The translations under genes were made by a program, and so were the position numbers. Below are positions 12,001 through 24,300 of a stretch of 64,000 nt of DNA, piece by piece. Source of the DNA: Astropecten irregularis (taxonomy: Eukaryota > Echinodermata > Asteroidea > Paxillosida > Astropectinidae). How positions within the stretch are numbered: position 1 is the stretch's first letter; each line of letters starts with the position of its first letter. The notes under the pieces were generated by a model. That model worked only from the letters and a program-made list of their open reading frames with translations, was not told the origin of the DNA and did no database searches. The stretch spans positions 9,582,798-9,646,797 of the forward strand of contig OZ020260.1 in NCBI GenBank assembly GCA_963971285.1, read 5' to 3'.

Positions 12001-15000
12001 CCGATCCATAAATCCATCCAGTCACAGCTTTCACAGTGATGGAGCCCCGGTCCAAACCGATTGTACCCCGGGGCTATACAGCTAGAACGTCCCAATCTTG
12101 AAAGGTAGACTCGACTCAATTTTGTTTCCTCCTGTGATGTTTCCTTGAATACAGGCTTTCTCTTACCCTAAGGAGGCTGGAGTGCCTATTGGTGGATCCG
12201 GGCTATCTTCATATGTTATGCTCCAAGTTCACTACAACAACCCCAGCATCAGAGAAGGTTTGCCCATATAATACTCATCATTATACACGATGGAGTCTCC
12301 CAATGAGCAATAACCAATATTAGATCGGATATTCAAACCCTAATTCCAATTTTGGTAATATGCTGGGGAAAAAAATCGGTAAATAGCAGTTTTGATTATA
12401 TTTCCTGTCGTCTTTGGCTTGAAGGAGTTGTGGATAGTTCGGGTATTCGGTTTTACTTCACCTCCTCGCTGAGGCCCCACGATGCCGATATCTTGGAAAT
12501 AGGAGCCACCTACTCGCCCAACCTCTCCGTACCTCCAACGTCCAATAGCTTCTACCTCACAGGTTACTGTGCTCCGGATTGTACTGATCAGGTGAGGCGT
12601 TGTATGGTGCCAACTTTTCAGAAATGTGCCGTCGGCTCGTCGCGTTTTTCTAATTGGCGTCGCATCTTTAATTGGCGTCGCGTTTTTCTAATTGGCGTCG
12701 CATTTTTAATTGGCGTCGCGTTTTTCTAATTGGCGTCGCATCTTTAATTGGCGTCGCACCATAAATTTGGTTTATTTCAGGTTTCAGGTTTTGTAATTTG
12801 ATATATTGTATTTTCAGTGAGGTATGCATTATTAAAAATATAACACCTTATACAGATCGGTGAAACCCATTCATCTAATTATGTACACGTTTGAGGAATC
12901 CTTTGCTTAAAATGTGTACCGATTAAACATTTACAGCTTGTGTATCCTTTCCAGGTTAATCGCAAAACATTCCTTTGATGATACATTACTAGTTAACAAT
13001 GGTTAAAAACAAAATATCTGATCAAAATTTCGCTCAACGTGTATACTTGCACATATGTCCTTGTCACAACACAAACATCTGTACATTGCAAAGATGATTG
13101 TATCAGACAATCTGCAAATATAATAATATTATATCTGGACGATTGTGTCAATGCTCTTCATTGCAATTCTTAAAAGATAATACATTTTCTGCAATACCAA
13201 CTGTTACCGTCATTACATTTCAAAAGCTTGTTCTTTGAATGATTTTGTCGCTGCACAATTTACTGCACGCCCATAATAAAGGCTATCACCAGAAAGTACA
13301 AACAATTTAAAGAATCTTTCAAGAAATTAAGAAATAATCATGTTGTTGTGCACCATTTTGTTCTTATAGGGAATCCCCGAGGACGGCATAAAGGTGTTTG
13401 CTTCACAACTGCACACCCATCTGAGTGGTACGGCAGTCTGGACTAAACATGTCCGCAACGGGGTAGAGATGCAGGAACTCAACAGGGATGACCATTACAG
13501 CTCAATGTTTCAGGTATAGTACCTTGCTTACACAGCCGACATTAAGCCTGGCACAAGCCTGTGCCGTTTAGGTTTAATTATCTAACTATTACAAATGTTC
13601 TTGGTTAATATGTTTTGTAAACTTGTATAGGCCTAGGTCTATTATTATAATGAGAGGAGGAAATGTAAAGTGTTTACGCGTAGTATTGGAATTAGAATTG
13701 GTATAAGCGCTGTTCAGCAAAACGGATTCATGGGCAGTCGAATTTCTGTGTTTATAGCATTTTATTTCTTATTTCTAGAAGCACAATTTCTCGAAATGCT
13801 GTTTTTAAATTGCATGACCTTTCTCTCAACTAGGAAATCCGATTGCTTGAAAAGGATGTCACTGTGTTACCGGTAAGTCTCATTTAAATTCGAACATAGT
13901 GTATGAAAGGTTGTGAATTAATATAGGTCATTTTATTCATATTCATCACCTTAAACAATCATCCATGTACGACCACGGCACTCATTATCATATCGCAATT
14001 ATTATTTGCCTCTGGCGGTGTACAATATTATATGCATCTAGGCCAAATTCCGTTTCTCAGTAATGTCACGGGGAAAAGTACAGTATTCAACTCGAAGCTA
14101 TGCAAACAAAAACATCCAGAAGCCAGACCTAGCCCGAGCTCCGTGGCCGAGTGCCCGTGAGCTCAACAAGTCCGTTCCCCTATTGATCCTAACCTCCCCA
14201 ACAGACCCTCAAGAGTCAGCCGATCACATCATCATCATCCCGTTATGGGTAATTTCTTCATTGCATGTAGGGAGATGCTCTGATAACGACCTGTAGATAT
14301 GACACCACGACACGGCAGAATATAACGTTGGTGAGTACGGATGTATAGCCTCGAGTCCTTCAGTTAAATCGGTATCATTACCGACCAGATCTATTTGTGA
14401 AATCACACCTTCTACACGGCAACTGAAAAATTGTACATGTACATTGCATTCTTGAGGCTGAATGATATCTTTTTAAGATTAATTATCTCTAAGTATTTTA
14501 AAATTTAACAAAAACAAATGTTTGGAACGGGTAGGCCTATCCCTGCAAATTACATGAGGAGATGATCCAGTTGCTAGTCAGAAGCCATAATGATTAAGAA
14601 TCAATCCGATTATTTTTGAGTCAGTAAAGAATTAATTATGTCGAGGTGCTGGCATGTTTGAAAGGCCAGACAATTATCCATTATAGGCAAGACAACTGAA
14701 GTAATGGCACAGACTTGTTCCCTACATGGTGAAAGAAATCGTCAAAAATGTCATCCACGAACCATGACTGTTTGTGAACTCCGCAGGGTGGGTTTGGCAT
14801 ACAAGATGAGATGTGCGTAAACTACATGCACTACTATCCCAGTAGCGGCCTGGAAGTTTGTAAGAGTACCGTGGCTAACACGCCCCTAAATGCCTTCTTC
14901 AAGGTCGTCGGTGAAAGGTCAGGGAATTTATCCAGCTCCTTAAAATACAAAACTTCATTTTCCATTTTTCCCATACATTTTTTCATAAACTAGACACAAA

Positions 15001-16390
15001 TTATATTTTGAGCAGGAGTGAGGATTGGCATTGATTGATTGCATGGTTCCGAGGCGTTTATGCCACATTCCATCTTGGCGAGAACTGCTCACCGTGAGCT
15101 AAATAAACGGTTCCTTTCTGAAGAAGAAACCCACGAACTCGTCAAGATTTTCTCAAAGATACACATGTATCCTTCTCTCCATAGTGTTATGAAATTCCTG
15201 GGTCAAATCGCCGAGAATTAAATGGATGGACAATAGCTAGTTCCCACACAATAATTGTCGTAAAGGTTGTTACAATTACTACTATACAGACAATGAGACC
15301 TATCTACCCATGATACAAACCTTCCCAACCCCAGAGGCCCTAAGATATCCATTCATCTTTCAATAATTAAAGGTAACCCATCTCCAATGTATAAGCATCA
15401 CGAACTGTTTCTATACCTCACCCCCTCACCCCCAATTCAGCGGAAACAGGAAGCCACACGACGTCACAGGTTCATCGCTCTCAGCGGTGGCCAGCCGCTT
15501 TCTGAACGTGAACTGGACACCGAGTCTTAAGTTGCTATGGCAATACGTCATCGACAAGGCGCCAATAGACGTAGAGTGCCTAAAGTCGTCTGGCCAGCCG
15601 TTCCATGTGAGACACGTTTGTATCTCATCGATTTTTAGGTTCTGGGGAGATTATATTTAAAGATCCGTCATCTAATCATAAATGACAGGAGCCTAAAACT
15701 TGAACGCGATATTTTCTTGCTCAATATTTTGCACGTGATGATGATGGGACACATTAGTGTCTGTTAGTCTAATCATGTAGACTTCATTCCAGTCCGTATA
15801 TAGGAGACTTAATCGTGTGTATCTCAATCTTTGTGCGATAAAATAAAATTTGACTATTGCAAAGAATAAGATATTGTGGTGTACGTACGTGATGCCGAAA
15901 CTCGGCATGGGATTCACTCAGGGTGCTAATTAATTTCTGTCGGAACTAAACATGCATGTGAAGGAGAATACAAGGAGTCGATTAAGGTATAGACTCGTAT
16001 CAAGTCTAGACTCTGATAATGCAACGTTCTGTATAGAAATAGTTCACGTTTCGAACTCTATGAAACCTATCATATTCAGAATGAAGCTTTTGGATTATCC
16101 TAACGATGCGAAGAACAGTCAATTCTCCGCGGTTGGTGGTCAACGACTTGATCTCAAGTATTGCCGTTTGAGGGTTTCATAATGATTCACTACTCATTTT
16201 GCTTACCGTACTTTGTTTGTTTGATTAATTGATTGATTGATTGTTTGTTTGTTTGTTTTTCATTCAGGGCGCTTGGAAAGACAAGTTGCCTCCTGACATT
16301 AAGGTTCCCTTGCCGAGAAAGCAACGACACTGCCTCGTCAACAAACTGTTTCCTCTACAAAGAGCTCTTCAGTCAATTGCTAACAATTGA
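6083..16390 (+). CDS. DBH/MOXD1-family copper type II ascorbate-dependent monooxygenase, 13 exons, complete
   Basis: Exons: 6083-6412, 8518-8691, 9529-9702, 11113-11196, 11503-11682, 12155-12257, 12425-12591, 13370-13513, 13834-13872, 14271-14330, 14787-14917, 15441-15606, 16268-16390. All are bounded by AG/GT and all phases agree, giving 1875 nt or 624 aa plus stop, the usual size for this family. The start has a hydrophobic signal peptide (MLRALLLLLCVVTGGICG). A DOMON domain lies in exons 1-3. Cu2_monooxygen N domain: TTYWC, then RHHII and HHMEVF, whose histidines bind the CuH site. C domain: HTH in SQLHTHLSG and the Met of EMCVNY bind the CuM site. The GYC motif and the paired cysteines are kept. 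Known for the family: DBH hydroxylates dopamine to noradrenaline in secretory vesicles, using ascorbate and O2; the MOXD1 substrate is not settled. The C-terminus has no membrane segment, so the product is probably soluble and lumenal or secreted. I cannot decide between DBH and MOXD1 orthology. Confidence 0.93.
6649..7115 (+). mobile_element. tRNA-derived SINE, split by a later insertion
   Basis: The head resembles tRNA: an A-box-like GTGGCCTAGTGG and the B box GGTTCGAATCC (6718-6728). The tail CGCCTTGAGCACCCCC and GCGCATTATAAATGTC, followed by T/A-rich repeats, is at 7051-7110. A second repeat at 6893-6998 interrupts it and is flanked by a 12-bp duplication. Confidence 0.7.
6893..6998 (+). 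mobile_element. Short mobile repeat inserted in the SINE with a 12-bp target duplication
   Basis: GGTTTTAAGAAT occurs at 6881-6892 and again at 6999-7010, directly flanking the insert. The insert contains GCTGCAAACTGCTCATCAGC and TTAGGAGGGCCTGACGCG. The other copy is at 5395-5503. Confidence 0.7.
7191..7339. repeat. Imperfect foldback (hairpin) element in intron 1 of the DBH-like gene
   Basis: The left arm starts GATTTCACTATGCG and contains ATCATCGCTAAAG. The right arm contains CTTTAGCGATGGTCGC and ends GTTAGTGAAATC. The arms are about 50 bp with mismatches around a 45-bp centre. Confidence 0.6.
7340..8517. other. Intron 1 remainder, no feature recognised
   Basis: A/T-rich intronic sequence between the foldback element and exon 2. 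I found no recognisable open frame or repeat. Confidence 0.5.
8849..9391. mobile_element. MITE with CTTAAGCAC ends, split by a T1 insertion
   Basis: The left end CAATTTCATAGAGCTGCTTA is matched by AGAAGCTCTATGAAATTGG at 9373-9391. The interior GGTAAATAAAATCAGT is shared with the element at 9721. A T1 MITE occupies 8884-9220. Confidence 0.6.
8884..9220 (-). mobile_element. T1 MITE copy 6 (nested)
   Basis: Diverged T1 copy with AGATGGTGATGGTAGAAACA and the ending AAAGTATGATATTACCCTTAA. It lies inside another MITE in intron 2. Confidence 0.7.
9721..9935. mobile_element. MITE with CCAATT...AATTGG ends beside exon 3
   Basis: About 215 bp. The ends are CCAATTCCA with AAAATTTGCTTAAGCAC, and GTGCTTAAGCAAATTTT with GGAATTGG. 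It begins 18 bases after the exon 3 donor without disturbing it. It is the same family as 8849-9391. Confidence 0.65.
10321..10400 (+). repeat. Dispersed short repeat (GATCC-hairpin family)
   Basis: AGAAGGGCCTGATGTTTCGA followed by AGCAGGATCATCCTCCAAGG resembles the copies at 3531, 6893 and 40040. Confidence 0.5.
11113..11682 (+). CDS. Copper H-site exons (4 and 5) of the DBH-like gene
   Basis: Exon 4 (28 codons) carries the TTYWC motif and ends in RHHIIQ. Exon 5 (60 codons) begins YESVV and holds HHMEVFHC. Together they supply the three histidines of the CuH site, split across the intron at 11197-11502. The exon 4 donor is GTAACT and the exon 5 acceptor is CTCAG. Both exons are phase 0. DBH has Gln where this protein has His in HHMEVF(H)C, a small local difference next to the copper ligands. 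Confidence 0.9.
12640..12762 (+). repeat. Short tandem repeat TTGGCGTCGC in intron 7
   Basis: AATTGGCGTCGC recurs six to seven times, separated alternately by GTTTTTCT and ATTTTT/ATCTTT. This gives a dimeric unit of about 36-38 bp. It starts about 50 bases after the exon 7 donor. Confidence 0.8.
13370..13513 (+). CDS. Copper M-site exon (8) of the DBH-like gene
   Basis: This 48-codon exon encodes GIPEDGIKVFASQLHTHLSG and then RDDHYSSMFQ. The HTH pair is the histidine pair of the catalytic CuM site. The third ligand, Met in DEMCVNY, is in exon 11. All three catalytic-site ligands are intact, so the gene looks functional. Confidence 0.9.
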
Positions 16391-16552
16391 CAGCTGCACA
16401 TGAAGCAGATAATTATTACCAGATATCACCAAGGATTCACCACGATCCTTCACAATTCCATGACAACTATTAAAGCAAAATGTTTCAATGTATCAATCGA
16501 ATCATAATTTGTATAATTTTAATTAAATTAACATTCAAATTTCCTAGTTCAA

Positions 16553-16558
16553 AATAAA
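16553..16558 (+). terminator. Candidate polyadenylation signal of the DBH-like gene
   Basis: AATAAA lies 163 bases after the stop codon, in an A/T-rich stretch. It is the first canonical hexamer I found downstream of the stop. The cleavage site is not visible. Confidence 0.45.
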
Positions 16559-18101
16559 AAGTGAGTGGGGTCTACTTAGCATCTTTTGTTTTGAAATACA
16601 CACGTCGGATATAATGACCTTACATTATGCGGTAGTCAATCATTTGAAAAGATATCGGTTCCAAAGTACAACAATAGTAACAGCGTTTGTTATTTGCTGT
16701 GGTATTTAAATTAAAGAAATAGACATACTTTAAACAAATTAACCTCCGATATACTTCGTTCCGGTAACTTCTGGCCGACCGTTCACATTCCGGCTTCGGT
16801 CTGTTTCTTTCCTAAACTTTCCCATTTCAGACAGCGTTCCAGCGTCGGCGCGCATTAATAACTAAACTGATCAGGAGCGACTCAAGATCAACCCAACTCA
16901 AATTTAGGTTTCAGACAGGCGATTTTTTTCAAGTGCTTAATTCAAATCTTGCCTTTCAATTTGTTCGGCTTGACGCTGGAACACCTGTAAAAGAGATTTA
17001 CACGAAATGACATTTCCTGCCAGAGTTTTTTACTTTGAGATAATGTAATGGTGATAAATCGTCAGTTTTGACTATTCACTTGTGAAGCATGTAGTTGAAA
17101 TGATGGTGAACATTTCATTATTACGCTGGCATAAATTAGGTCATAAAGTATTTAGCAATCGTTAAATCACACTAATTGAAAGTAACTTGAAAGAAGGATT
17201 CATGCGGAATTCAACTTCAAATTCCTACATGCAATTATCATGGCCTGTGGACGGTCAAAGAACTAACCTGGATCTAAGCCTTGAAGAAAGTAATTTACAT
17301 ACCAGATCAATGTATAATAGAAATAATGCCATGTATATATATAAATTATACAATGAATTAAATAGCGGCGGAGTCTGCTGGAATTAATTAAAATGATATT
17401 TACAACCGTGAACTGTATCATGTAAGGTTCAATGCACAATGCTGTTTTATCAGCAGTCTGGGTTTTGGATCTCGTTTCAGTTAAAACTCCTACAATAATG
17501 GAAACACGCAAATATACTTTGAGTTTCAACATGAACACGACCCAACATAATCTACCAGAATGCACTCTATTGTATTATGTACCAGAAGGATACATTATTT
17601 TCAAGTCTACAATTTATGTATGAGCGTGTCCCTCGCCCTTCGCATGCACCATGACTGTAAACGAAGTCTCCAAGTTTTTTTTTTTTCGAAAAGTGGCTTA
17701 AACGTGTGAAACCAGTTTAACCAAAATTCCTTGGCTTCTCAGTTCAAGAGCAATTTGCACTAGCATTGTAGGAGACCCCGAGATGTCATGATGGCCCTCG
17801 AAACTCATCTGTAGTGCATGAAATAATAAAGGGTGACCAATATTTCCTACTGACTTCTTGCTGTTGTTGAATTGCGTAATACCCCCTACGGAATAGAGTA
17901 ACCACAAAAAGAAGACTTTCCTGGACTGGTTGTAACAACACTTTTGACCTGTGTACACGTTGATCAAAAATTATACCAAGGTACAAAACGCCAGGAATTG
18001 GCTGTAAAATCACACTCGCTCATCATACAAATACCAACGTCTTATCTGACATGCATTTCTTTGTGACATCTGCGAAATTTTGTTCTAAGCTTTTAATCTT
18101 T

Positions 18102-18107
18102 TTTATT
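18102..18107 (-). terminator. Candidate polyadenylation signal of the ACE-like gene
   Basis: AATAAA on the minus strand lies about 145 bases beyond the stop codon at 18250. Confidence 0.4.
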
Positions 18108-18249
18108 GATGAATAGACACTTTTTAGGCGGAATTTTCCGACTTTGATTCTATCAACTTCATTGGACCATTTTACTCCATGCGTAGTGCGTACAAAGAGT
18201 TTTGAATAATTGAAAGGTAATTGGAGTCGCCGGTCTTAATCACAAAATA

Positions 18250-18341
18250 CTAATTGTGTACAAGCCGCATGGTCACCAACACGCAGAATACCAGCAAAGC
18301 TATGGACAAATGTGGTATAGTTACACCTGAGTCTCCTCCAT
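18250..18341 (-). CDS. Terminal exon of the ACE-like peptidase: hydrophobic C-terminal tail
   Basis: The exon follows TTTTAACAG and joins in phase to exon 12 (G|AT gives Asp). It encodes [10 protein letters not shown], then the hydrophobic [14 protein letters not shown], then RLVHN and stop. This could be a membrane anchor or a GPI-attachment signal. Reading on from exon 12 without splicing would give a charged tail ([10 protein letters not shown]), so splicing decides whether the enzyme is anchored. Confidence 0.75.
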
Positions 18342-21300
18342 CTGTTAAAAAAGAAGAATAAGAAAGAAACGGATTAGTTTCATGTCAATTTCCCATCACC
18401 AGGAGAAGACATCATTATGAGGCACTGTCACCATTATGAGTAGGGGCGCCCTCTACGAGAGTCTATCAGAAGGTAGGTCATTGACTCATTCCGTCAGCCG
18501 CGCCAGTGGTTGTCAGTATTTTTTATCCTGTACAGGACAGTATTATGTTTAGCAACCACGATCATAGATGATGGTAATAAGTACATTTTCTATATAATAT
18601 GAATACATTTGCTCCTTGGAGTTGATCCCCAGCAAAGTATCTTGCTCAAGGACACAATTAAGACATTGTTCTCCGCACAACTTTCGGGAGCCTCCTTTGA
18701 CGCCGAGCAAAATCCGACGTCAATTTTGAACGTTTTTCACTTTTACTCTTATGCAAGGCTCTTATACCAAGCTCCTTACCCCATCCGATCGTTTCTCCGT
18801 TCTTCTCGTTGGTCTCCTTCAGCCACTTCAGAAGAGGTGCAAAGTAGGCGTTGATCGCATCGGCTGATATTGACCTTTGACCTGTAATGGCTTCCATAGC
18901 ATCCGGCCATTGCTTGCTGCATCCTAGTTTCAGCATATCTCTGCACAAACAATGACAGGCATACGCATCATCTTTCTTGAGATCGGAGGAGCATTGTTAT
19001 CACTACTAGATATTATTTTTGCAGCAAAGTACGGCAGATATTTTATTTCATGAATACACATCAGTGTTTATACTAACTGTTCAGTTTTTATATTATAAAT
19101 GTCCTCAGTTGTTGTGGATTAGTGAATAGTGATACATGACATTTGCACAAGGATGCCTATTTCCCCTTCCCCACCTAGATACAAGTGGGTGATGGGCCTT
19201 GGACTTATGGATCACATTCAATTGTTTCAAAAGATAGGAACAGTTTAAAGACTAGAATTATATTTTACAATTTATATTGCAATTCATAATGAGCATGTTT
19301 TAACTACTTCAATTATGAACGGGTACACATTTGTGTAGAAAATGAATGTCATACTCAAGTCTAGACAGCATATGTGCCATTGTTGTAATTAGATAATTAT
19401 TGTTATTCACATTCAGTAATAGTCCACAAGATCAGACCTGCTGGCCTAGAGCTTGTGGTATTTAAAATGTTGGGCAGTTTCAATCGAATGGATATACAAT
19501 TACTTTGCCAAGAATATTTTATGAGTGATGATTCTCAATCAGTTATTAAGATTATCTGTGTTTGTGCGCATTGCTGTAAAATAGGAAAACTGAGAAATGC
19601 TGTGTAGTCTGTACGGTACAAAACTACAGGATGGAATATTACATCAAGGCGAAAGGATATTGCTTCTTCCAATTAGTGGAGTAGGTCTACGTAGCAGCTT
19701 GAGAATCGAATACCTTAGGTATGACCGTGTCATTATGTTTATTGGAAGTTTAAAATCGTTGACATTTTGCAGCCATTCAGCTCGCTCAAATAAGGCAGAA
19801 TCAAGACGAAAATGTCGGCAATGCATGGACTTCCCTTCATATTCAGACCAAAAGTAGGCCTAAACTTAAGTACAGAAAAGTATGAAATTACCAGTTGCAT
19901 AACATACTGCATGCCCTTGCTGGTTTGTTTTCTATACTAAGATAATTATGTGACCGAATCGAACGGTTCGTGCGTTTGATGTGTCCGGCAGGTGAGTTTA
20001 CCCCGTCACTTCACGGAATCCATTATCGTAATGGTCTACTTTCCAAGATATCAAACAAAACTCCAATAAAATCAATCGAAAGATTATGCCATTAAATCAA
20101 ATCATAATCCTTTCGAGTCCATTGTATGCAAATCGTGTCCGCGAGTGGCCCGTGTAGGGATTGATGATATAACGGTGGATAGGGGTTCCTAGGTCATTGA
20201 GGTTGTATTATGTCAATCAAACTTTCCTATCAGAAAAATTACCAAAAAGTACTTTTGGGGTAAAAATGCACGATCTAAATGATGAAAATGTTGAAAATGC
20301 TTGCTGTGTCACAATGGAAAGTAGTGAAATATTGAGATGTCCATACTTTCAAGGTTGTATCCCACCCTAAACCTGTATGGCAAAATACCGTAATGAACAA
20401 TAAGTATTTAAGAGGTGGAGGCATATCTTTTCCTTAATACGGGGTACCCCTTAATTAGCATCATATATATAGCTATTTAAGAGTATCTGTATATAGCGTC
20501 ATTAGTGCAAGTCTTTGAACAATGAAACTTAGATGAAAGGGGGTCCTTATAATGGTATATTGACATGATTGAAAGCATCTATAACATCAATAACAATTTT
20601 GCCAGTAGTTTTCAATATACATTTACATGGGTCTGTTTCTAGCCCTATTTGATGGAATTTTGCGATTTGGGGGTAAAAACTGGTGAAAGTTTCAATTTTG
20701 AAACAATGACAGGCACAACAATAGAACGTTTGTCTGCAGACTTATTGTAAACATTGGCTCCTGAAAAGATTGGGTATTAAACAAGGAAGACCACTCCCCC
20801 CCCCAAAAAAGGGGAAAAATCTGGGCCTTTTTTGACTGATTCTGTACAGCATCCATGAGAAGCTGTCTGTCCACCAATCCTATACATGACTTTACAGTTG
20901 AATGTAATGAGCGAGTCAAATTTCAGCCTTTAAAAACATTTTAAAATTGTCCAAATAAATGCAATAATGTTTTCCCTTACTAATAAGGACATCCTTGTAA
21001 TTTCAAACTGTTTTCATAGTGTTGAAAAGAAGCGTTCCTCACTTACCAACAGTCTATGAAGTTGATCGGAAATCAAACAATTGCAAAAGTGCCACTTTGA
21101 ACGAAAACTTGTGTTATATTCTTTGTGGCGCAAAAAGAATTAAAAAATAAAACAAAATAAAAACAAAAAACAAATTGAAAAAGAAAAGCTATTTCGCCGA
21201 AAACAAATCTGAACAAAATTAAAGGGTTTTCCGATTTATTATGATCGGAAAAGCCAAAAAAGAAAATCAGAACAAAGAGAATTATGAATTATGAATTAAT

Positions 21301-24300
21301 ATTATATCTCGTACTCGAAAGTGCGAAAAAGTACAACAAAAGAAAGGGAAAAAACCCAACTTTCGCGCTTGAAAGTGTGCCGAAAAAGTAAATAAAGCTT
21401 TCATAACGCGGATGATTAAATATCCATCTCAAATAGAAGCAGCCTATTGGCTGTTTGTACCAATGACACCGCTGAACCCCCCCCCCCCGTTTAGATTCCC
21501 AGTGATGACATCTTTATTGTTATTGATCACTTTTCATAATACGTCGTGTAGACCTACTATATAAGTTCATGTCCATTAGAAAGACGTGAAACCATTAAGA
21601 ATGCAAAGGTCTCCAGTGAAATGTAGGTTTTTTGGCCGTTATACAACCGTCCATGGCAAAAACATTAGAAGTAGGTGAATCCTATAGTATATTCAAATAG
21701 TTTATCGAATTGATTCACTTACCGGCTCTTCTAATGAGCAAGTTGGAATGAGCAGATGGAACGAAGGCACTTATTAAGAAACATTATAATAGGCTACTGG
21801 ACACGACAAATTCTGCACAGATTTCTCATAGACATTGTGTCTTGGCTTTCCCTGTATGGAATGATCATAAACATTATCAATGATGCCGTGTTATACATAC
21901 GCTAGTTTTTGTCCAGCAGCCTCAGACTTGTAGAAGTCACATCGATGGAGCGGTCCCGTGTAGTTAGCAGCATCACAAAGAGCCTTCTGGAACTGGAACT
22001 GGATGATGGTACGCATGTAATACCTGCAATCATTGGAGGAGGGAGAAACAAAGGTAGTGTGTTAAAAAAAAACTGAACGGGAAAGCATTGGCGTATCTAG
22101 AGAAAACGGCGAGCATTAAATTTGCTCCCCTGATTTCAACTTCTGATGGCAATGAAAAAAAAAATACACATTTTGAAATTGGAATTTTTCTTTCTTTGTT
22201 CAAACTTCATCGGATTAGATTCCCAATAATTTTAACAGTACAGCTCCTTTACTCCCCTCCTTTTTATCCTTGCGTTTTTGTGCCCAAAATTGGCACCCGT
22301 GGCACGCGCCCCCGTTGCCCGACCCCGCCCCACAACTTACGCCACTGCGGTGAAGGCCAGTAAAAAAAATTAATGTTCGGCATATTGATGTAGTCACAGT
22401 CAAGTTGAATAACTGCCGAAGCAGGCCATATTTGAATTAATCTTAAAAGATGTATTACATTTCTCTAGTCACTGCATATATAAAACATTTAGGCGATATC
22501 GAATCATTGTTGGAATGATGGTGAAATTAAAGTAATAGGCCTATTTCTTATTTACTAATTTGTCAGACGTGTACCAATTTTGTTCATTCTTGACTGATTG
22601 CAGGTGAACAATTTTCAAGAGTACAAATTTCTGTCGATAACCATTATTCAAATGTATAATACATGATTGGCAAAGGTCACAAAACAGCACTCACACTTTG
22701 TCTAATCTAACATGAACATAAGATAACACACCATTGAAAATATGAGCTCAATCGGACATAAGTCACCAAAGAAAATAGCAGAAAACCGACTCAATTTTTC
22801 TTATAAAACATAAAGAATGGTTTTGATCTTAACCCGAGATCAAAACTGTTTTCGGTCTTTGCTTGACTAATTTCAGGATAAATACACCATTTCAGGCGGA
22901 AATATTTTAACGGTATATGTTTCTACCAGCACCATCTTCATACCCTGGAAGTTATACATTTCTGTTTAGGTATGTTACCAATCCTGTACTGTACTTTTAA
23001 ACACGGCCCGGGATCTGTTTGGGTATGTACTGTACATTTAATGAGGAATTTTGCCTCCCACATTTAGGTTCATGATACCATACTGGAATCACATTAACAA
23101 ATGTACATTATGATAAGCATCCGATAAATTGCGTCAAAACAACATTGCCGAGGCTAAGCAGGCAATGGTGGAAACATTGCTTATGTCTGTCTAATTTGCC
23201 GAACTGTGTCATAATATTTACATAGGATTGAAAGCTATGAGAATCTCTTCAAACTGGGCTTATACGACGGAAATATCTTTAGATTTTCTTTCCGTACCCC
23301 AAGAACGGATAGGCCACCACGATATGGTACATTGCTCCCGGGTCAAAGTCGTCTTCAGTCCGTTCAACCGGCGCCTCAGTGCCAACAATATCATGCCTGC
23401 ATGGTGATAGATAACAAGAAAAAGATGATTATCATTCGATTCCAAAGCCACCATCACCCTTGAACAATCAACACATTCAAATACTGAAATAGATAAAGCC
23501 AAAAATAATAGTGTACCAATATCAATTATTAAATAAAGACTAAAGTACATGCACCAGTAGTCCTAAAGTTTAAAGTAGGTTGTATACATACAGGGTCTGC
23601 TGCAACTAAGATTCCTCAGTATAGACTCAGCATTATGTTTGAATACATTGGTTCCAACATGTGGCACGCAAAGACAGCTTTTATAAAATACAGGGGTACA
23701 TATCAGCTGCTGATCCTTATAGAAGGTAGTCATAATGTGAGTCACAAACTGAATTGTCATGACTCCCTATCAAGGAGTGAGTTGACATGATGAGGCACTG
23801 GACTTATTAATTATGTGCCACACCGTGGCCAACCTGACCCTGCAGGAAACTGTTCCTGAGACTCACTTCAACTGCCACCATCTTTCTGTCCATTTGTCCT
23901 CACTGATGTCACCAGCGAAGACGTCCCATCTCCACTGGTCCAATGCCAGGCTGAATGGCAGAGTACCAATGGTGCTCAACGCCGTCTTCAGCAGAAAGTT
24001 GATGTCAGTTCCTGGCGAAAAAAGTTATGTGAGTGTCTGAGCATGTTTCTCAAGCCGTCTGGTACGCGTGATGATTAAATCAATGAAGTATAATAGGCTT
24101 AAGGCAAATACAAATTATGTAGGAAGAATTTTCTTTATGCTGGGATTCATCTATGGGACATTGTATCGGACATGTATCTCTGCTCAACAAACAGTGAAAA
24201 AAAGCAATTTCTCTGCTGCCACCTAGAGTTTTTTTAAGTCCAGCATTTCAACCCTTAAGCCTATATAGCAGCTAGTAAAGCACACGCAATATACAGATGG

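Larger units (their letters stand above)
16391..18249. other. Intergenic space between two convergent genes
   Basis: The DBH-like gene ends at 16390 and the ACE-like gene ends at 18250 on the other strand. The space contains the two candidate poly(A) signals. Short open frames at 17187-17623 and 17698-18013 have no recognisable domains. I see no third gene here. Confidence 0.6.
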
